Assembly (NCBI RefSeq): GCF_013375535.1
Contig: NZ_JABXJG010000001.1
Span: 2,046,001 to 2,110,000, forward strand
Origin: Sphingobium sp. 15-1
GTDB lineage: Bacteria > Pseudomonadota > Alphaproteobacteria > Sphingomonadales > Sphingomonadaceae
Reading direction: 5' to 3'
DNA length: 64,000 nucleotides
The translations under genes and the position numbers were made by a program. Of this stretch, positions 25,922-35,491 are shown piece by piece. A model generated the notes under the pieces. That model saw nothing but the letters and a program-made list of their open reading frames with translations, searched no databases and was not told the DNA's origin. Numbering within the stretch: the first letter of the stretch is position 1; the number at the start of each line of letters is the position of its first letter.

Positions 25922-27292
25922 GTGGCGGCGAAGTGGACGCCGGAAAGCTGGCGGGAGCATAAGGGCATTCAGATGCCCTTCTATCGGGATGCCCAGGCGC
26001 TTGGCGCGGTGGAGGCACAGCTCAGCCAGTTTCCCCCGCTCGTCTTTGCCGGCGAAGCGCGCAACCTGAAGCATGAACTCGCCAAGGTGACGAATGGCGA
26101 GGCGTTCCTGCTGCAAGGCGGCGACTGCGCCGAGAGTTTCGCGGAGTTCCACCCGAACAATATCCGCGACACCTTCCGCGTGCTGCTGCAAATGGCGGTG
26201 GTGCTGACCTTTGCCTCCAAGCTGCCGATCGTGAAGGTCGGCCGCATGGCGGGCCAGTTCGCCAAGCCCCGCTCCGCCGATACGGAGACGATCGGCGGCG
26301 TGGAGCTGCCCAGCTATCGCGGCGACAATGTCAACGACATCGCTTTCACGCCCGAGGCCCGCGAACCCGACGCCCAGCGCATGATCCGCGCCTATAACCA
26401 ATCGGCGGCGACGCTGAACCTGGTGCGCGCCTTCTCGACCGGCGGCTATGCCAGCCTGGACCGAGTGCATGGCTGGATGCTGGATTTCATGGGCCGCAGC
26501 CCCTGGGCCGCAAAGTTCGAGGCGATGGCGGACCAGATCGGCCAGGCGCTCGACTTCATGCGCGCCTGCGGCCTGTCGCCCGAAACCGTGCCGCAGCTTG
26601 GCGGGACTAGCTTCTACACCAGCCATGAGGCGCTGCTGCTCCCCTATGAGGAGGCGCTGACCCGGCAGGATTCGTTGACCGGCGACTGGTACGACACCTC
26701 CGCGCACATGCTGTGGATTGGGGACCGCACGCGGTTCGAAGGGTCGGCCCATGTCGAATATCTGCGCGGCATCGGCAATCCGATCGGCATGAAGTGCGGC
26801 CCGTCGCTGGAGCCCGATGCGCTTATCCGCCTGCTGGACGTGCTGAACCCGACCCGCGAGGCCGGGCGCATCACGCTGATCACCCGCTACGGCCATGACA
26901 AGATCGAGGCGGGCCTGCCCAAGCTGGTCCGCGCCGTCCTGCGCGAAGGCCATCCGGTGGTCTGGTCCTGCGACCCGATGCACGGCAATGTGATCAAGGC
27001 GGCCAATGGCTACAAGACGCGCCCGTTCGACCGCATCCTGGCGGAAGTGCGCGGCTTCTTCGCCGTGCACCGCGCCGAGGGCAGCTTCGGCGGTGGCATC
27101 CATGCCGAAATGACTGGCCAGAATGTGACGGAATGCACCGGCGGCGCTGTGGCGATCACCGACGAAGGACTGGCGGACCGCTACCACACCCATTGCGACC
27201 CGCGCCTCAACGCGGCGCAGAGCCTCGAACTCGCTTTCCTGCTCGCGGAAATGCTGAACGAGGAACTGAAGGAACGCCGCGCCGCGGCATAA
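25922..27292 (+). CDS. aroF: 3-deoxy-7-phosphoheptulonate synthase, class II
   Basis: 456 residues from GTG 25922, with GGGAGA upstream and the conserved N-terminus [18 protein letters not shown]. Plant-type DAHP synthase condenses PEP and erythrose-4-P in the first shikimate step. Visible are [10 protein letters not shown] (metal Cys), [21 protein letters not shown]-equivalent regions, [20 protein letters not shown]-like [21 protein letters not shown] and [17 protein letters not shown]. An upstream extension of the frame is not conserved. The gene symbol aroF/aroG is conventional only. Followed by a family A repeat. Confidence 0.95.
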   Translation: MAAKWTPESWREHKGIQMPFYRDAQALGAVEAQLSQFPPLVFAGEARNLKHELAKVTNGEAFLLQGGDCAESFAEFHPNNIRDTFRVLLQMAVVLTFASKLPIVKVGRMAGQFAKPRSADTETIGGVELPSYRGDNVNDIAFTPEAREPDAQRMIRAYNQSAATLNLVRAFSTGGYASLDRVHGWMLDFMGRSPWAAKFEAMADQIGQALDFMRACGLSPETVPQLGGTSFYTSHEALLLPYEEALTRQDSLTGDWYDTSAHMLWIGDRTRFEGSAHVEYLRGIGNPIGMKCGPSLEPDALIRLLDVLNPTREAGRITLITRYGHDKIEAGLPKLVRAVLREGHPVVWSCDPMHGNVIKAANGYKTRPFDRILAEVRGFFAVHRAEGSFGGGIHAEMTGQNVTECTGGAVAITDEGLADRYHTHCDPRLNAAQSLELAFLLAEMLNEELKERRAAA

Positions 27293-27306
27293 GCCATGGC
27301 ACTTCC

Positions 27307-27391
27307 GTGCTCCTGCGCAGGCAGGAGCCCAGTCCCGCCGTCAGTGGATCGTCGCAACGTCTGAACTGGGCTCCTGCCTGCGCAGGAGCAC
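27307..27391. repeat. family A palindromic repeat, copy 2
   Basis: GTGCTCCTGCGCAGGCAGG arm pairs with the complementary arm ending GGAGCAC; the loop includes CCCGCCGTCAGTGGATCG. It lies just after the DAHP synthase stop and may end its transcript. Confidence 0.85.
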
Positions 27392-27512
27392 AACATTCTT
27401 CGAACTAAGGTCATCCGCAGCAGAATCTTGAGCAAAGCCCCCTCCCTTGGGCGAAAAATGCTGCTGCTCTCGGTCTAAATCCTCACCCTGCCCGACAGGA
27501 TAAGGACCACCC

Positions 27513-28238
27513 ATGACCGAAGCACTGGCCATCGAAACCCGCAGCTTCCGCGACCTGCGCGCCTTTGCCGAGACCGCCACGCTCCCCGCCGAAACCCTGG
27601 GCGACCCCTTCCTGGCCAGCCGCGCCGCTCTCGATCTCCCCGCAGGCCCGATCTCGATCAGCCTTGTCGTCCTGCCGCAAGGGCGCGGCCGCGTCGAAGC
27701 CCTGCCCGATGACGAATTCCTCATCCTCCTCGACGGCGCGCTCACCCTGGAAACCGCCGACGGCACGACCCAGCTTGCCGCCAACCAGAGCACCGTCATC
27801 ACCAAGGGCACCAGCTTCACCTGGTCCTCGCGCGAGGGCGCGCGCCTCATCGCCATGCGCCGCAACGGCAGCCCGGACGGCGCCCCGGCCGTCATCCCCA
27901 TCGACGAAAGCGCCCCGCTCGAACCGTCCAACCCGCCGCTGGCCGAGTTGCTGGTCGGCCCGACGCCCACCTGCCGCAACTTCACCGACTATCGCTCCGC
28001 CGACACGGAATTCGTCTGCGGCACATGGGATTCGACCCCCTATCACCGCCTTTCCATGTCCTATCGCCATTATGAACTGATGCACCTGCTCGACGGCAGC
28101 GTCACTTTCGTCGACGGCGACGGCCGGGAAGGCACTTTTCGCAAGGGCGACATCTTCCTGGTCGAACAGGGCGCGCAGTGCAGTTGGGACAGCCGCGAAC
28201 AGGTGAAGAAGGTCTACGCCATCTACCGTCCGGCCTGA
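27513..28238 (+). CDS. tandem cupin-domain protein
   Basis: 241 residues with two cupin barrels. The first has LPDDEFLILLDGALTLETAD and the second HYELMHLLDGSVTFVDGDGR, then GDIFLVEQGAQCSWDS. This resembles the cupin_3/DUF861 type, in which metal-ligand histidines are only partly kept, so catalysis is uncertain. The ATG follows AAGGACC. Substrate unknown. It stands alone between a repeat and the ParA-like gene. Confidence 0.78.
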   Translation: MTEALAIETRSFRDLRAFAETATLPAETLGDPFLASRAALDLPAGPISISLVVLPQGRGRVEALPDDEFLILLDGALTLETADGTTQLAANQSTVITKGTSFTWSSREGARLIAMRRNGSPDGAPAVIPIDESAPLEPSNPPLAELLVGPTPTCRNFTDYRSADTEFVCGTWDSTPYHRLSMSYRHYELMHLLDGSVTFVDGDGREGTFRKGDIFLVEQGAQCSWDSREQVKKVYAIYRPA

Positions 28239-28381
28239 ATTCAACCTTCTATCCACTACTCCTGCGCTGACGGGGATGGCGGGCGCTGCCTGAGCCCTTC
28301 ATCGGCGCCCAATGTCATGACCCCGTAACATTGCCATGATTCAGCCCTTGCTTTGGCGGTGCAGCAATATAGCTTCCGCTC

Positions 28382-29131
28382 ATGGCAAAGGAACCGCAAG
28401 TGGCGACCATCGCCGTTTACAGCCTCAAGGGGGGCGTGGGCAAAACCACCTTCGCGATCAACCTCGCCTGGGCATCCGCAAGCATCTCGAAACGGCGAAC
28501 ATTGCTCTGGGATCTCGACCCGCAGGCGGCGTCGAGCTGGCTGATCTCCACCGACAGCGAAAGCCGCGACGCCGCGCAGGCTATCTTCAGCAAGGATGTG
28601 GAGGTCCGCAAGCTGATCCAGCCCTCGACCGTGCCCGGCCTGGACCTGATCGCCGCCGACACCTCGCTGCGCAGCCTGGACCATCTGTTCCGCGAGATGG
28701 ACAAGAAGAAACGCCTCGCCAAGCTGATCGAGAGCCTGGGCAAGGATTATGACCGCATCATCCTCGATTGCCCGCCCGGCTTGACCGAAACCAGCGAGCA
28801 GGTGCTGCGCGCCGCCGACATGATCGTGATTCCCGTCATCCCCTCCCCCCTCGCCCAGCGCGCCATGGGGGAGGTCGCCCGCTATCTGGTCCAGCGCGGC
28901 GGCAGCCATCCGCCGATCATGCCGGTCTATTCCATGGTCGACCGCCGCCGCGCCCTGCACCGCGCGGCGCTGGAAGCGCAGCCCGGCTGGCCCGCCATTC
29001 CCATGGCCAGCACGGTCGAGCAGATGGCGGTCCGCCGCAAGCCGCTGGGCGCCTTCGCCGCCGCGTCAGCCCCGGCTCAGGCCTTTGCCGCGCTGTGGAC
29101 GACGATCGAACGGCAATTGCAGAAACGCTAA
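28382..29131 (+). CDS. orphan ParA-family ATPase
   Basis: 249 residues with deviant Walker A KGGVGKTT (16-23), including the signature first Lys, and Walker B IILDCPPGL. Other blocks are LLWDLDPQAASSWL and the C-terminal RAALEAQPGWPAIPMASTVE. No ParB gene or parS-like repeat is adjacent, so this is not the chromosome partition pair. It is probably one of the ParA paralogs that position cargo on the nucleoid or membrane; cargo unknown. The ribosome site is weak (CTTCCGCTC before ATG). Confidence 0.85.
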   Translation: MAKEPQVATIAVYSLKGGVGKTTFAINLAWASASISKRRTLLWDLDPQAASSWLISTDSESRDAAQAIFSKDVEVRKLIQPSTVPGLDLIAADTSLRSLDHLFREMDKKKRLAKLIESLGKDYDRIILDCPPGLTETSEQVLRAADMIVIPVIPSPLAQRAMGEVARYLVQRGGSHPPIMPVYSMVDRRRALHRAALEAQPGWPAIPMASTVEQMAVRRKPLGAFAAASAPAQAFAALWTTIERQLQKR

Positions 29132-29156
29132 GGTTCGTGCGGGGATTTTGCCGCTA

Positions 29157-29260
29157 AGCGTTCCGTACTCCTGCGAAGGCAGGAGCCCAGTTCAGACGGC
29201 GCGGTGATCCATTCAGGGCGGGACTGGGCTCCTGCCTTCGCAGGAGCACGGAACGCTTCA
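29157..29260. repeat. family A palindromic repeat, copy 3, with extended arms
   Basis: The core GTACTCCTGCGAAGGCAGG pairs with the complementary right arm. Pairing continues outward (AAGCGTTCC ... GGAACGCTT), giving the longest stem of this family in the window. It lies between convergent parA-like and GGDEF/EAL genes, so it may terminate both. Confidence 0.85.
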
Positions 29261-29313
29261 AGGAGCGGACGGTCCGCTTCCCACCCAAGCCCCCATTCCC
29301 AACGCCATGGAAT

Positions 29314-31617
29314 CTACGCCCGCGCCCGCAACTGATCCGCCGGGAAGAGCGCCGCTGCGTCCGACGCCGGCATGGGTCGCCCGAAATAGAAACCCTGCAC
29401 CTTGCGGCAGCCAAGCCCACGGACCATCGCCAGTTCCGCTTCGGTTTCGACGCCCTCCGCCGTGGTCGCCATGCCCAGGCTGTCGGCCAGCGTCACCACG
29501 GCGCGGATGATCGCCAGGCTCTCTGCCTTGTTGTTGGCCGCGCCCACTACGAAGCTGCGGTCGATCTTGATCGTATCGAAGCGCGTCCGGCTCAAATAGC
29601 CGAGCGAGGAATAGCCCGTCCCGAAATCGTCAAGCGACAGCCGCACCCCCAGCCCGCGCAACTGATCCAATATCTTGAGCGCCCCGGTATCGGCGTTGAC
29701 GAACACGCTTTCGGTGACTTCCAGCTCCAGCCGCCGCGCATCCAGCCCGCTTTGCGCCAGCGCCGACACCACCGCGCCGACGAAGCTGGGATGCGTCAGT
29801 TGCTCGGCCGAAACATTGACCGCGATCCGCACCCCATCGGGCCAGCGCGACGCCTCCTTGCAGGCAGTCCGCAACACCCATTCCCCGATCGGCCCGATCA
29901 GCCGCGCCTCCTCCGCGACGGGGATGAATTTGGCGGGCGAAATCGGCCCCATTTCCGGATGCGTCCAGCGCACCAGCGCCTCGAACCCGACCACCGTGCC
30001 CTCCTGCGCCTCCACCACGGGCTGGAACAGGACGTGCAACTGATTCTTCTCCAGCGCGTCGCGCAGCGCTAGCTCCAACTGGCGCCGTTCCTCCGCCTGC
30101 GCGTGCAGTTGCGGCTCATAGGCGCAATGCAGGCCGCCGCCCTCGCTCTTGGCGCGATAGAGGGCCAGGTCCGCGCTGCGGATCAGTGCCTCCGATTCGC
30201 TGCCGTCCTGCGGCGACACCGCCGAACCGACCGACGCGCCCACATACAGCGTATGTTCGTCCACCTGATAAGGGGCGGAAAGGCCGCTGATGATCCTGAC
30301 CGCCAGCTTCTCTATGCCGTGATGCTCTCCCGCCTGCGGGACGACGACGGCAAATTCGTCGCCGCCGATCCGGCCGCAAAATTCCGCGCCGGAACAGATG
30401 TGCCGCAACCGCCGCGCCACCTGGCTCAGCAGCTTGTCACCGATCTGGTGGCCCAGCGTGTCGTTCACCGCCTTGAACCGGTCGAGGTCGATCATCAGGA
30501 AAGCGCAGCCAGCCCCGCGCCCGCCGCCGCCCGCCATCGCCTGGTCCAGCACATCGCGCAGATGCGCGCGGTTGGGCAGGCCCGTCAGCGGATCGAAACG
30601 CGCAAGCTGCGCGATCCGCTCCGCCGATTCCCGCTGCTCGGTAATATCCGACCCGACGCCCCGGAATCCCAGGAACGTCCCCCCTTCGTCATAACGGGGG
30701 GAGGCCGACAATTCCCACCAGCATATCGCGCCCGCCAGTTCGACCGGCAGGACGATGTTGCTGAAGCTCTCCCGCCGCTTCAGATGGTCGGCCAGCTCAT
30801 GCAGCTCGGTCGGAAATAGGCCGCTTTCCCAAGCGCTTCCCGCCAGCAACTGCACCAGCAGCACGCCCTCCGCCTGGGCCGGCGCGCGGCCCAGCATTTC
30901 AGCCAGGCGCGGCGACACGCCGTTCAACCGCCGCGCGGCATCGGTCTGCCACAGCCAGTCGGACGCGCCATGTTCATATTCGCGCAGCAGCAGGCTGACG
31001 ACCTCGCTCTTTTCCTCCAGTTGCACGCTGGCGCTATGCTGGCGGGCGAAGGTCCGCGCATAGAGGAAACAGCCGACCAGCAGCGACAGCGCATAGCTGG
31101 TGGCGAGCGCCAGCAACGGCGCCTGGTCCCGCCCGCCGAACATGACGAAAAGAGCGGCGATGCATGGCAGCAGGAAACCGGTCGCCGCCAGCGGCGTCGG
31201 GGCATAGCTGATCGCGCCGCACACCATGATGCAACTGATCAGCGTCCAGTGCGCCACCAACTGCGCCGCGCCATGGCCCGACGACAGCGACATCATGCAC
31301 GCCGCCCAGACCAGCCCATGGAGCAGGCCGGTAAGGCCGTGAATCCTGATGTCGGCCGCGCTCACCGCTCCGGCGGTCCGCCTGCGCCGCAGAAAGGCGC
31401 CGACCGCCATGGAAAGAACCAGCGCGACGCTCCACGACGTCAGCCCCGTCCCCGATCCATGATGCCCAAAAACCTGCCACAGAAAGACAAGGCCAAAGAC
31501 GTTCATCGCCTGGCGCAGCAGCGCGACATGATCCGCCGATCGCAATTGCGCGGTCAGCACCCGTTCGGCGGCGTCGCCCTGGACGGCAGCAAGCCCCATC
31601 ATCGCCCGAAGCGACAT
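29314..31617 (-). CDS. membrane-anchored GGDEF/EAL cyclic-di-GMP protein with PAS domain
   Basis: 767 residues from ATG 31617, which has CAGGAG upstream; the frame extends 16 residues further. About six transmembrane segments occupy residues 30-190, then a PAS-like region (about 205-330), GGDEF (GRIGGDEFAVVVPQ near 411-424) and EAL (GFEALVRWTHPEMG near 545). Later EAL residues are present (NVSAEQL, ELEVTES, LDDFGTGYSSLGYL). Both motifs look intact, so it may both make and degrade c-di-GMP. The likely output is adhesion, motility or exopolysaccharide, fitting the glycan genes nearby, but no direct link is shown. Confidence 0.93.
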   Translation of the reverse strand: MSLRAMMGLAAVQGDAAERVLTAQLRSADHVALLRQAMNVFGLVFLWQVFGHHGSGTGLTSWSVALVLSMAVGAFLRRRRTAGAVSAADIRIHGLTGLLHGLVWAACMMSLSSGHGAAQLVAHWTLISCIMVCGAISYAPTPLAATGFLLPCIAALFVMFGGRDQAPLLALATSYALSLLVGCFLYARTFARQHSASVQLEEKSEVVSLLLREYEHGASDWLWQTDAARRLNGVSPRLAEMLGRAPAQAEGVLLVQLLAGSAWESGLFPTELHELADHLKRRESFSNIVLPVELAGAICWWELSASPRYDEGGTFLGFRGVGSDITEQRESAERIAQLARFDPLTGLPNRAHLRDVLDQAMAGGGGRGAGCAFLMIDLDRFKAVNDTLGHQIGDKLLSQVARRLRHICSGAEFCGRIGGDEFAVVVPQAGEHHGIEKLAVRIISGLSAPYQVDEHTLYVGASVGSAVSPQDGSESEALIRSADLALYRAKSEGGGLHCAYEPQLHAQAEERRQLELALRDALEKNQLHVLFQPVVEAQEGTVVGFEALVRWTHPEMGPISPAKFIPVAEEARLIGPIGEWVLRTACKEASRWPDGVRIAVNVSAEQLTHPSFVGAVVSALAQSGLDARRLELEVTESVFVNADTGALKILDQLRGLGVRLSLDDFGTGYSSLGYLSRTRFDTIKIDRSFVVGAANNKAESLAIIRAVVTLADSLGMATTAEGVETEAELAMVRGLGCRKVQGFYFGRPMPASDAAALFPADQLRARA

Positions 31618-31944
31618 GCGCTCCTGACAAGTCTGATCAGAGGATGGCCCTTGCCCGCGTTTCACCCTGCCGGTTTAGCAGCAAGCGGTTAGCAATCCGT
31701 AACGCTCGGGCGAAAAGGTGCAGAAAAAAGCGCAGGGCCTGGACCGATCGATATTCGGCCGTGAAAAAGGTGATTACTCTAAGAACATTCGTCATGCTGA
31801 ACTTGTTTCAGCATCCATTTATCCCAACGAGCGAACGTCTCTGGAGGCACGATGGATGCTGAGCCAAAGGCCAACGCAGTTAAACAAGTTCAGTATGACG
31901 AATTGGAATACGATCAGCCTTGGGAAAGCGCCACGCGAACAGGA
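31618..31944. other. intergenic region with a palindromic repeat
   Basis: 327 bases separate the GGDEF/EAL gene start from the stop of the fatty acyl-AMP ligase gene on the same strand. It contains the family B repeat at 31790-31900. The rest, including a GAAAAGGTGCAGAAAAAAGC stretch, shows no gene. Confidence 0.5.
31790..31900. repeat. family B palindromic repeat, copy 2
   Basis: Same arms as copy 1 at 3571-3682 and the same 20-base insertion (GCCAAAGGCCAACGCAGTTA, one difference) after GGATGCTGA. One arm base has changed (CAGTATGACG for CAGCATGACG). The shared insertion shows copies 1 and 2 form a subfamily. Confidence 0.83.
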
Positions 31945-33714
31945 TCAGGCGGCGATGTCGTAGGGCCGGATTTCGCCGGTCAGATAGAGGTTGCGCGCCT
32001 TCGACCGGCTGAGCTTGCCCGAGCTGGTGCGCGGCAGGGTGCGCGGCGGCACCAGTTCGACCACGCAGTTCATGCCGGTGATCGCCCGCACCCGCTCGCG
32101 GATCTGGTCGCGCAGGCGCGTGCGCTCATCATTGTCGGAGGTGCGGCAATGCACCAGAACCGCGGGCGCTTCCTCGCCGCCCGGCGTGGTGATGGCGAAG
32201 GCGGCGATGTCGCCCTGCTTGAAGCCGGGGAGTTGCTCCACCGCCCATTCAATGTCCTGCGGCCAGTGATTCTTGCCGTTGATGATGATCATGTCCTTGG
32301 CGCGGCCGACAATATAGAGATAGCCGTCGCTCAAATAGCCCATGTCGCCGGTGTCGAGCCAGCCGTCGGCCATGCAGGCGTCGGTCGCCTCCTGGTCGCG
32401 GAAATAGCCGACCATCAGGCTTGGTCCGGTGGTCCACACCTTGCCAATCTGGCGCTCGTTCAGCTTGGCCCCATCCTCGTCGCGAATTTCCACGATCATG
32501 TCGCGGGCGGGCTTGCCGCAGTTGACGATCGAGCGGAAACGCTGCGGACGGCCCTCGGTCGCGTCGCCGCCGGACAGGTCGGTTTCCTCGACCAGCTCGA
32601 CGATGATGCCCTCGCCCGGCGGCATGATGGTGACGGCCAGCGTCGCCTCGGCCAGACCATAGCTCGGCAGGAACGCCTTGGGGCTGAAACCCGCGTCGCC
32701 AAAGGCGTCGACGAAGCTCTGCATCACATCCGGGCGGATCATGTCCGCGCCATTACCCGCGAGCCGCCAGCGGGACAGGTCGAAGCGATCCTGCGCCTTG
32801 GTCTGGCTCGACATGCGGCGCGCGCAGATGTCGTAGCCGAAGGTCGGGGAATAGCTGATCGACGTGCCTTCGTTGCGGCTGATCAGGTCCAGCCACGCCA
32901 GCGGACGGCGGGCGAAATCCTCGGTCTTCATATAGTCGGTCGACACCTGATTGGCGACGACCGACAAGAAGCAGCCGACCAGCCCCATGTCATGATACCA
33001 GGGCAGCCAACTGATGCAGCGGTCGCTGTCCTGCACCTGCATGCCATGGCTGTGCGCGGCGAGATTGCTGAGCAGCGCATGATGCGTCACCGCCACGCCA
33101 TGGGGGAAGCGGGTCGAACCGCTCGAATATTGCAGATAAGCGATTTCCTCGCCCTTCGCCTGCGGGAGTTCGCAGGGCACCGCCTCCCGCGCGATGAAAT
33201 CCTCGAAAGCGATGCTCTCGACCGCCTTCTGACGGCCGGATTCCCCCGCCATCTCTTCCAATTCCTTGGGGAAGAGGAACAGCATCGGGTCGCAGCTCGA
33301 AAGCTGGACGTTCAACTGATCGATATAGCTTTCCTTGCCGCCAAAGCTGGTCGGCAGCGGCAGCGGCACCGGCCAGCCGCCGGCATAGACGATGCCGAAG
33401 AACAGCATCGCGAAATCCTCGCCTGTTTCCGCCACCAGAGCGACGCGATCCTCCGGCTTCACCCCATGGGCGATCAGCCGGTGCGCGCAGGCGATGGCGT
33501 CCTCGCGCAGCTCCGCAAACGGATAGGGCCGCGCCAGATTCCCCCGCGCATCGTGGAAGTTCAGGCCACGCCGCCCGGCCGCAGCATAGTCCAGCGCTTC
33601 GCCCAGCGTCTCGAAGTCCGAGAAACGGCGCGGCAGATCGTCGGTGGTCGGCGTCGGTGCCATCATGCTTTGCGAACCCGTCATATTGGTGTCACCCAAT
33701 GTCTTAATTGTCAT
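31945..33714 (-). CDS. fatty acyl-AMP ligase (acyl-ACP synthetase type)
   Basis: 589 residues, ANL superfamily. AMP-binding core P-loop YLQYSSGSTRFPHGV, SWLPWYHDMGLVG, SYGLAEATLAV, GWLDTGDMGYL and GRAKDMIIINGKN are seen. The FAAL-like features are HDMGL and an insertion in the N-terminal domain; these enzymes load fatty acid as acyl-AMP onto an ACP rather than CoA. No PKS, NRPS, ACP or serine palmitoyltransferase gene is adjacent. Related ligases act in sphingolipid synthesis in Caulobacter, an attractive but unproven role in a sphingolipid-making group. The start is ambiguous between 33714 and Met11 at 33684. Confidence 0.88.
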   Translation of the reverse strand: MTIKTLGDTNMTGSQSMMAPTPTTDDLPRRFSDFETLGEALDYAAAGRRGLNFHDARGNLARPYPFAELREDAIACAHRLIAHGVKPEDRVALVAETGEDFAMLFFGIVYAGGWPVPLPLPTSFGGKESYIDQLNVQLSSCDPMLFLFPKELEEMAGESGRQKAVESIAFEDFIAREAVPCELPQAKGEEIAYLQYSSGSTRFPHGVAVTHHALLSNLAAHSHGMQVQDSDRCISWLPWYHDMGLVGCFLSVVANQVSTDYMKTEDFARRPLAWLDLISRNEGTSISYSPTFGYDICARRMSSQTKAQDRFDLSRWRLAGNGADMIRPDVMQSFVDAFGDAGFSPKAFLPSYGLAEATLAVTIMPPGEGIIVELVEETDLSGGDATEGRPQRFRSIVNCGKPARDMIVEIRDEDGAKLNERQIGKVWTTGPSLMVGYFRDQEATDACMADGWLDTGDMGYLSDGYLYIVGRAKDMIIINGKNHWPQDIEWAVEQLPGFKQGDIAAFAITTPGGEEAPAVLVHCRTSDNDERTRLRDQIRERVRAITGMNCVVELVPPRTLPRTSSGKLSRSKARNLYLTGEIRPYDIAA

Positions 33715-33866
33715 AATCCGGCGCGCCGCTAACAGCTTTCACGCCGCTTTGCACCGGATAGTTGCATTCCAGCTTGGGCTTTTACTCCAAAAGGGGCGGT
33801 AAAATTCCGGCCCGACTGTGGCATAATCAAGGCGCCAAAGGCATAAACGCCGCATGAAGCATTGCC

Positions 33867-34391
33867 ATGGCCGATAAACGCCCTCCTCCCCCGCTCGATG
33901 AAGAGGCCCTGCGCGAGCTGGCGCTGCGCTATGTCGGCCGTTTCGCCACCAGCCGCGCCAAGCTGCTCGCTTATCTGGGCCGGAAAATCCAGGAACGCGG
34001 CTGGGGCGGCGAAGACCCCGCCGACCCGCACGCGCTGGTCGATCGCCTCACTGAACTGCGCTATGTCGACGACGCCAGCTATGCGGTGATGAAAAGCGCG
34101 TCGCTTGCCCGTCGCGGCTATGGCGCGCGCCGCGTTGCCGAAACGCTGCGCGCCGACGGCATAGCCGAAGCCGACCGGGAGGAAGCCGACAGCCAGACCC
34201 GAAACGAAGCCTGGACCGCCGCCGACCGCTTCGCCCGCCGCAAGCGCATCGGCCCCTATGCGCAAGAGCGCCCGGACCCCAAACAACGCGAGAAATGGAT
34301 CGCCGCCTTCCTTCGCGCAGGCCACAGCTACGCCACCGCCCGCCGCTGGACTGACGCCGCGCCGGGGGAGGTGCCGGAAGCGGAAGAATAG
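33867..34391 (+). CDS. recX: RecX regulatory protein
   Basis: 174 residues, helical three-repeat RecX architecture: LRELALRYVGRFATSRAKLL, LRYVDDASYAVMKSASLARR and GYGARRVAETLRADGI, then a C-terminal WIAAFLRAGHSYATARRW. RecX binds RecA filaments and limits strand exchange. recA is not in the window, as often in this group. It is divergent from the acyl-AMP ligase. The C-terminus is slightly extended and acidic. The ATG lacks a clear ribosome site. Confidence 0.85.
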   Translation: MADKRPPPPLDEEALRELALRYVGRFATSRAKLLAYLGRKIQERGWGGEDPADPHALVDRLTELRYVDDASYAVMKSASLARRGYGARRVAETLRADGIAEADREEADSQTRNEAWTAADRFARRKRIGPYAQERPDPKQREKWIAAFLRAGHSYATARRWTDAAPGEVPEAEE

Positions 34392-34404
34392 CCGTTCAGC
34401 ACGA

Positions 34405-34498
34405 CGTGCTCCTGCGCAGGCAGGAGCCCAGTTCGGATGTTGCGTCAATGAGTTGAGGGCAGGACTGGACTCCTGCCTTCGCAGGAGCACGCTGTTTT
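34405..34498 (+). repeat. family A palindromic repeat, copy 4, followed by a T-run
   Basis: The arm CGTGCTCCTGCGCAGGCAGG and its complement form the hairpin, and on the plus strand GCTG-TTTTTT follows at once (34493-34498 region). This copy therefore has the form of an intrinsic terminator for recX, unlike other family A copies, which lack the T-run. Confidence 0.75.
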
Positions 34499-34528
34499 TT
34501 AACCGCTAGGCTGTGATACCTCACCCCC

Positions 34529-35047
34529 ATGAAGCCCCTCCCCCTCCTTCTCGCGATCCTCCTCGCCGCCTGCTCCCAGGGCGCGCCCAAAGCCGAAAAC
34601 GCCACCACCACCGCCGTTACCCAGCGCGCCGCCCTCCTCCCCCTCGCCATCCACAGCGCCAAAACCACTCACCGCTTCACCGTCGAACTCGCTCTCACCG
34701 AGCAGCAACAGGAACAGGGGCTGATGTTCCGCAAGTCGCTCGCCCCCGATTCCGGCATGCTCTTCCCCATGTCCCCGCCGCGCACGGCGAACTTCTGGAT
34801 GAAGAACACGCTGATCCCGCTCGACATGCTGTTCATCCACACCGACGGCAGCATCGCCTATCTCAAGGCCAACGCTGCCCCTCATTCCCGCGAGCCGGTT
34901 TCCGCGGGCATCCCCGTCGCCGCCGTCCTGGAATTGCGCGGCGGCCGCGCGGCCGAACTCGGCATCCGGGAAGGCGACCGCGTCACTTGGGGCGATTGCG
35001 ACCGGCCGTCCCCGCCAAACCCCCTCAATTTCTGCCCAGGCCAATGA
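34529..35047 (+). CDS. DUF192 lipoprotein
   Basis: 172 residues. A lipoprotein signal peptide ends in the lipobox LLAAC (Cys15), so it is lipid-anchored. The DUF192 domain shows LTEQQQEQGLMFRKSLAPDSG, FWMKNTLIPLDMLFIHTDG and the ending VLELRGGRAAELGIREGDRV. The family is a small beta barrel of unknown function, widespread in alphaproteobacteria. Short extra C-terminal tail with two cysteines. Starts a unit with NDUFA12 and DUF2155 genes downstream. Confidence 0.87.
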   Translation: MKPLPLLLAILLAACSQGAPKAENATTTAVTQRAALLPLAIHSAKTTHRFTVELALTEQQQEQGLMFRKSLAPDSGMLFPMSPPRTANFWMKNTLIPLDMLFIHTDGSIAYLKANAAPHSREPVSAGIPVAAVLELRGGRAAELGIREGDRVTWGDCDRPSPPNPLNFCPGQ

Positions 35048-35092
35048 TCCGCCCTTGCCAAGCGCCAGCCCCAGCGGCTAAGCGCTTCGCCC

Positions 35093-35491
35093 ATGGGAAT
35101 CCTTGGCAAGATCTTCACCTGGTGGGATGGCGCGACCATCGGCACCTCGCTCTACACCTCCCGCAAGGGCACCAAGGTGGGTGAGGATCATCAGGGCAAT
35201 GTCTATTATCAGGGCGGCACCGACCCCAATGGCCTGACACGACGCTGGGTGATCTATAATGGCGCGAACGACGCCAGCCGCGTGCCCGCCGAATGGCATG
35301 GCTGGCTGCATCATACGATCGAGGGCGCGCCGGAAAGCTTCCTGCCGCCGCCGCACATCTGGGAAAAGGATTTCACCCCCAACGCCACCGGCACGGCCCA
35401 GGCCTATCGCCCCTCGGGCGCGCTGGAAAAGGGCGGCCTGCGCCAGAAGGCGACCGGCGATTATGAGGCGTGGAGCCCCGACGCATCATGA
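35093..35491 (+). CDS. NDUFA12-family complex I accessory subunit
   Basis: 132 residues. Matches the alphaproteobacterial homolog of mitochondrial NDUFA12/B17.2: KIFTWWDGATIGTSLYTSRK, EDHQGNVYYQGG, RRWVIYNGANDASRVPAEWH and PPHIWEKDFTPNATGT. It binds the peripheral arm of NADH:ubiquinone oxidoreductase on the cytoplasmic side. The stop overlaps the DUF2155 start (ATGA), a pairing with DUF2155 that is common in Rhodobacterales and Sphingomonadales. Confidence 0.92.
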   Translation: MGILGKIFTWWDGATIGTSLYTSRKGTKVGEDHQGNVYYQGGTDPNGLTRRWVIYNGANDASRVPAEWHGWLHHTIEGAPESFLPPPHIWEKDFTPNATGTAQAYRPSGALEKGGLRQKATGDYEAWSPDAS

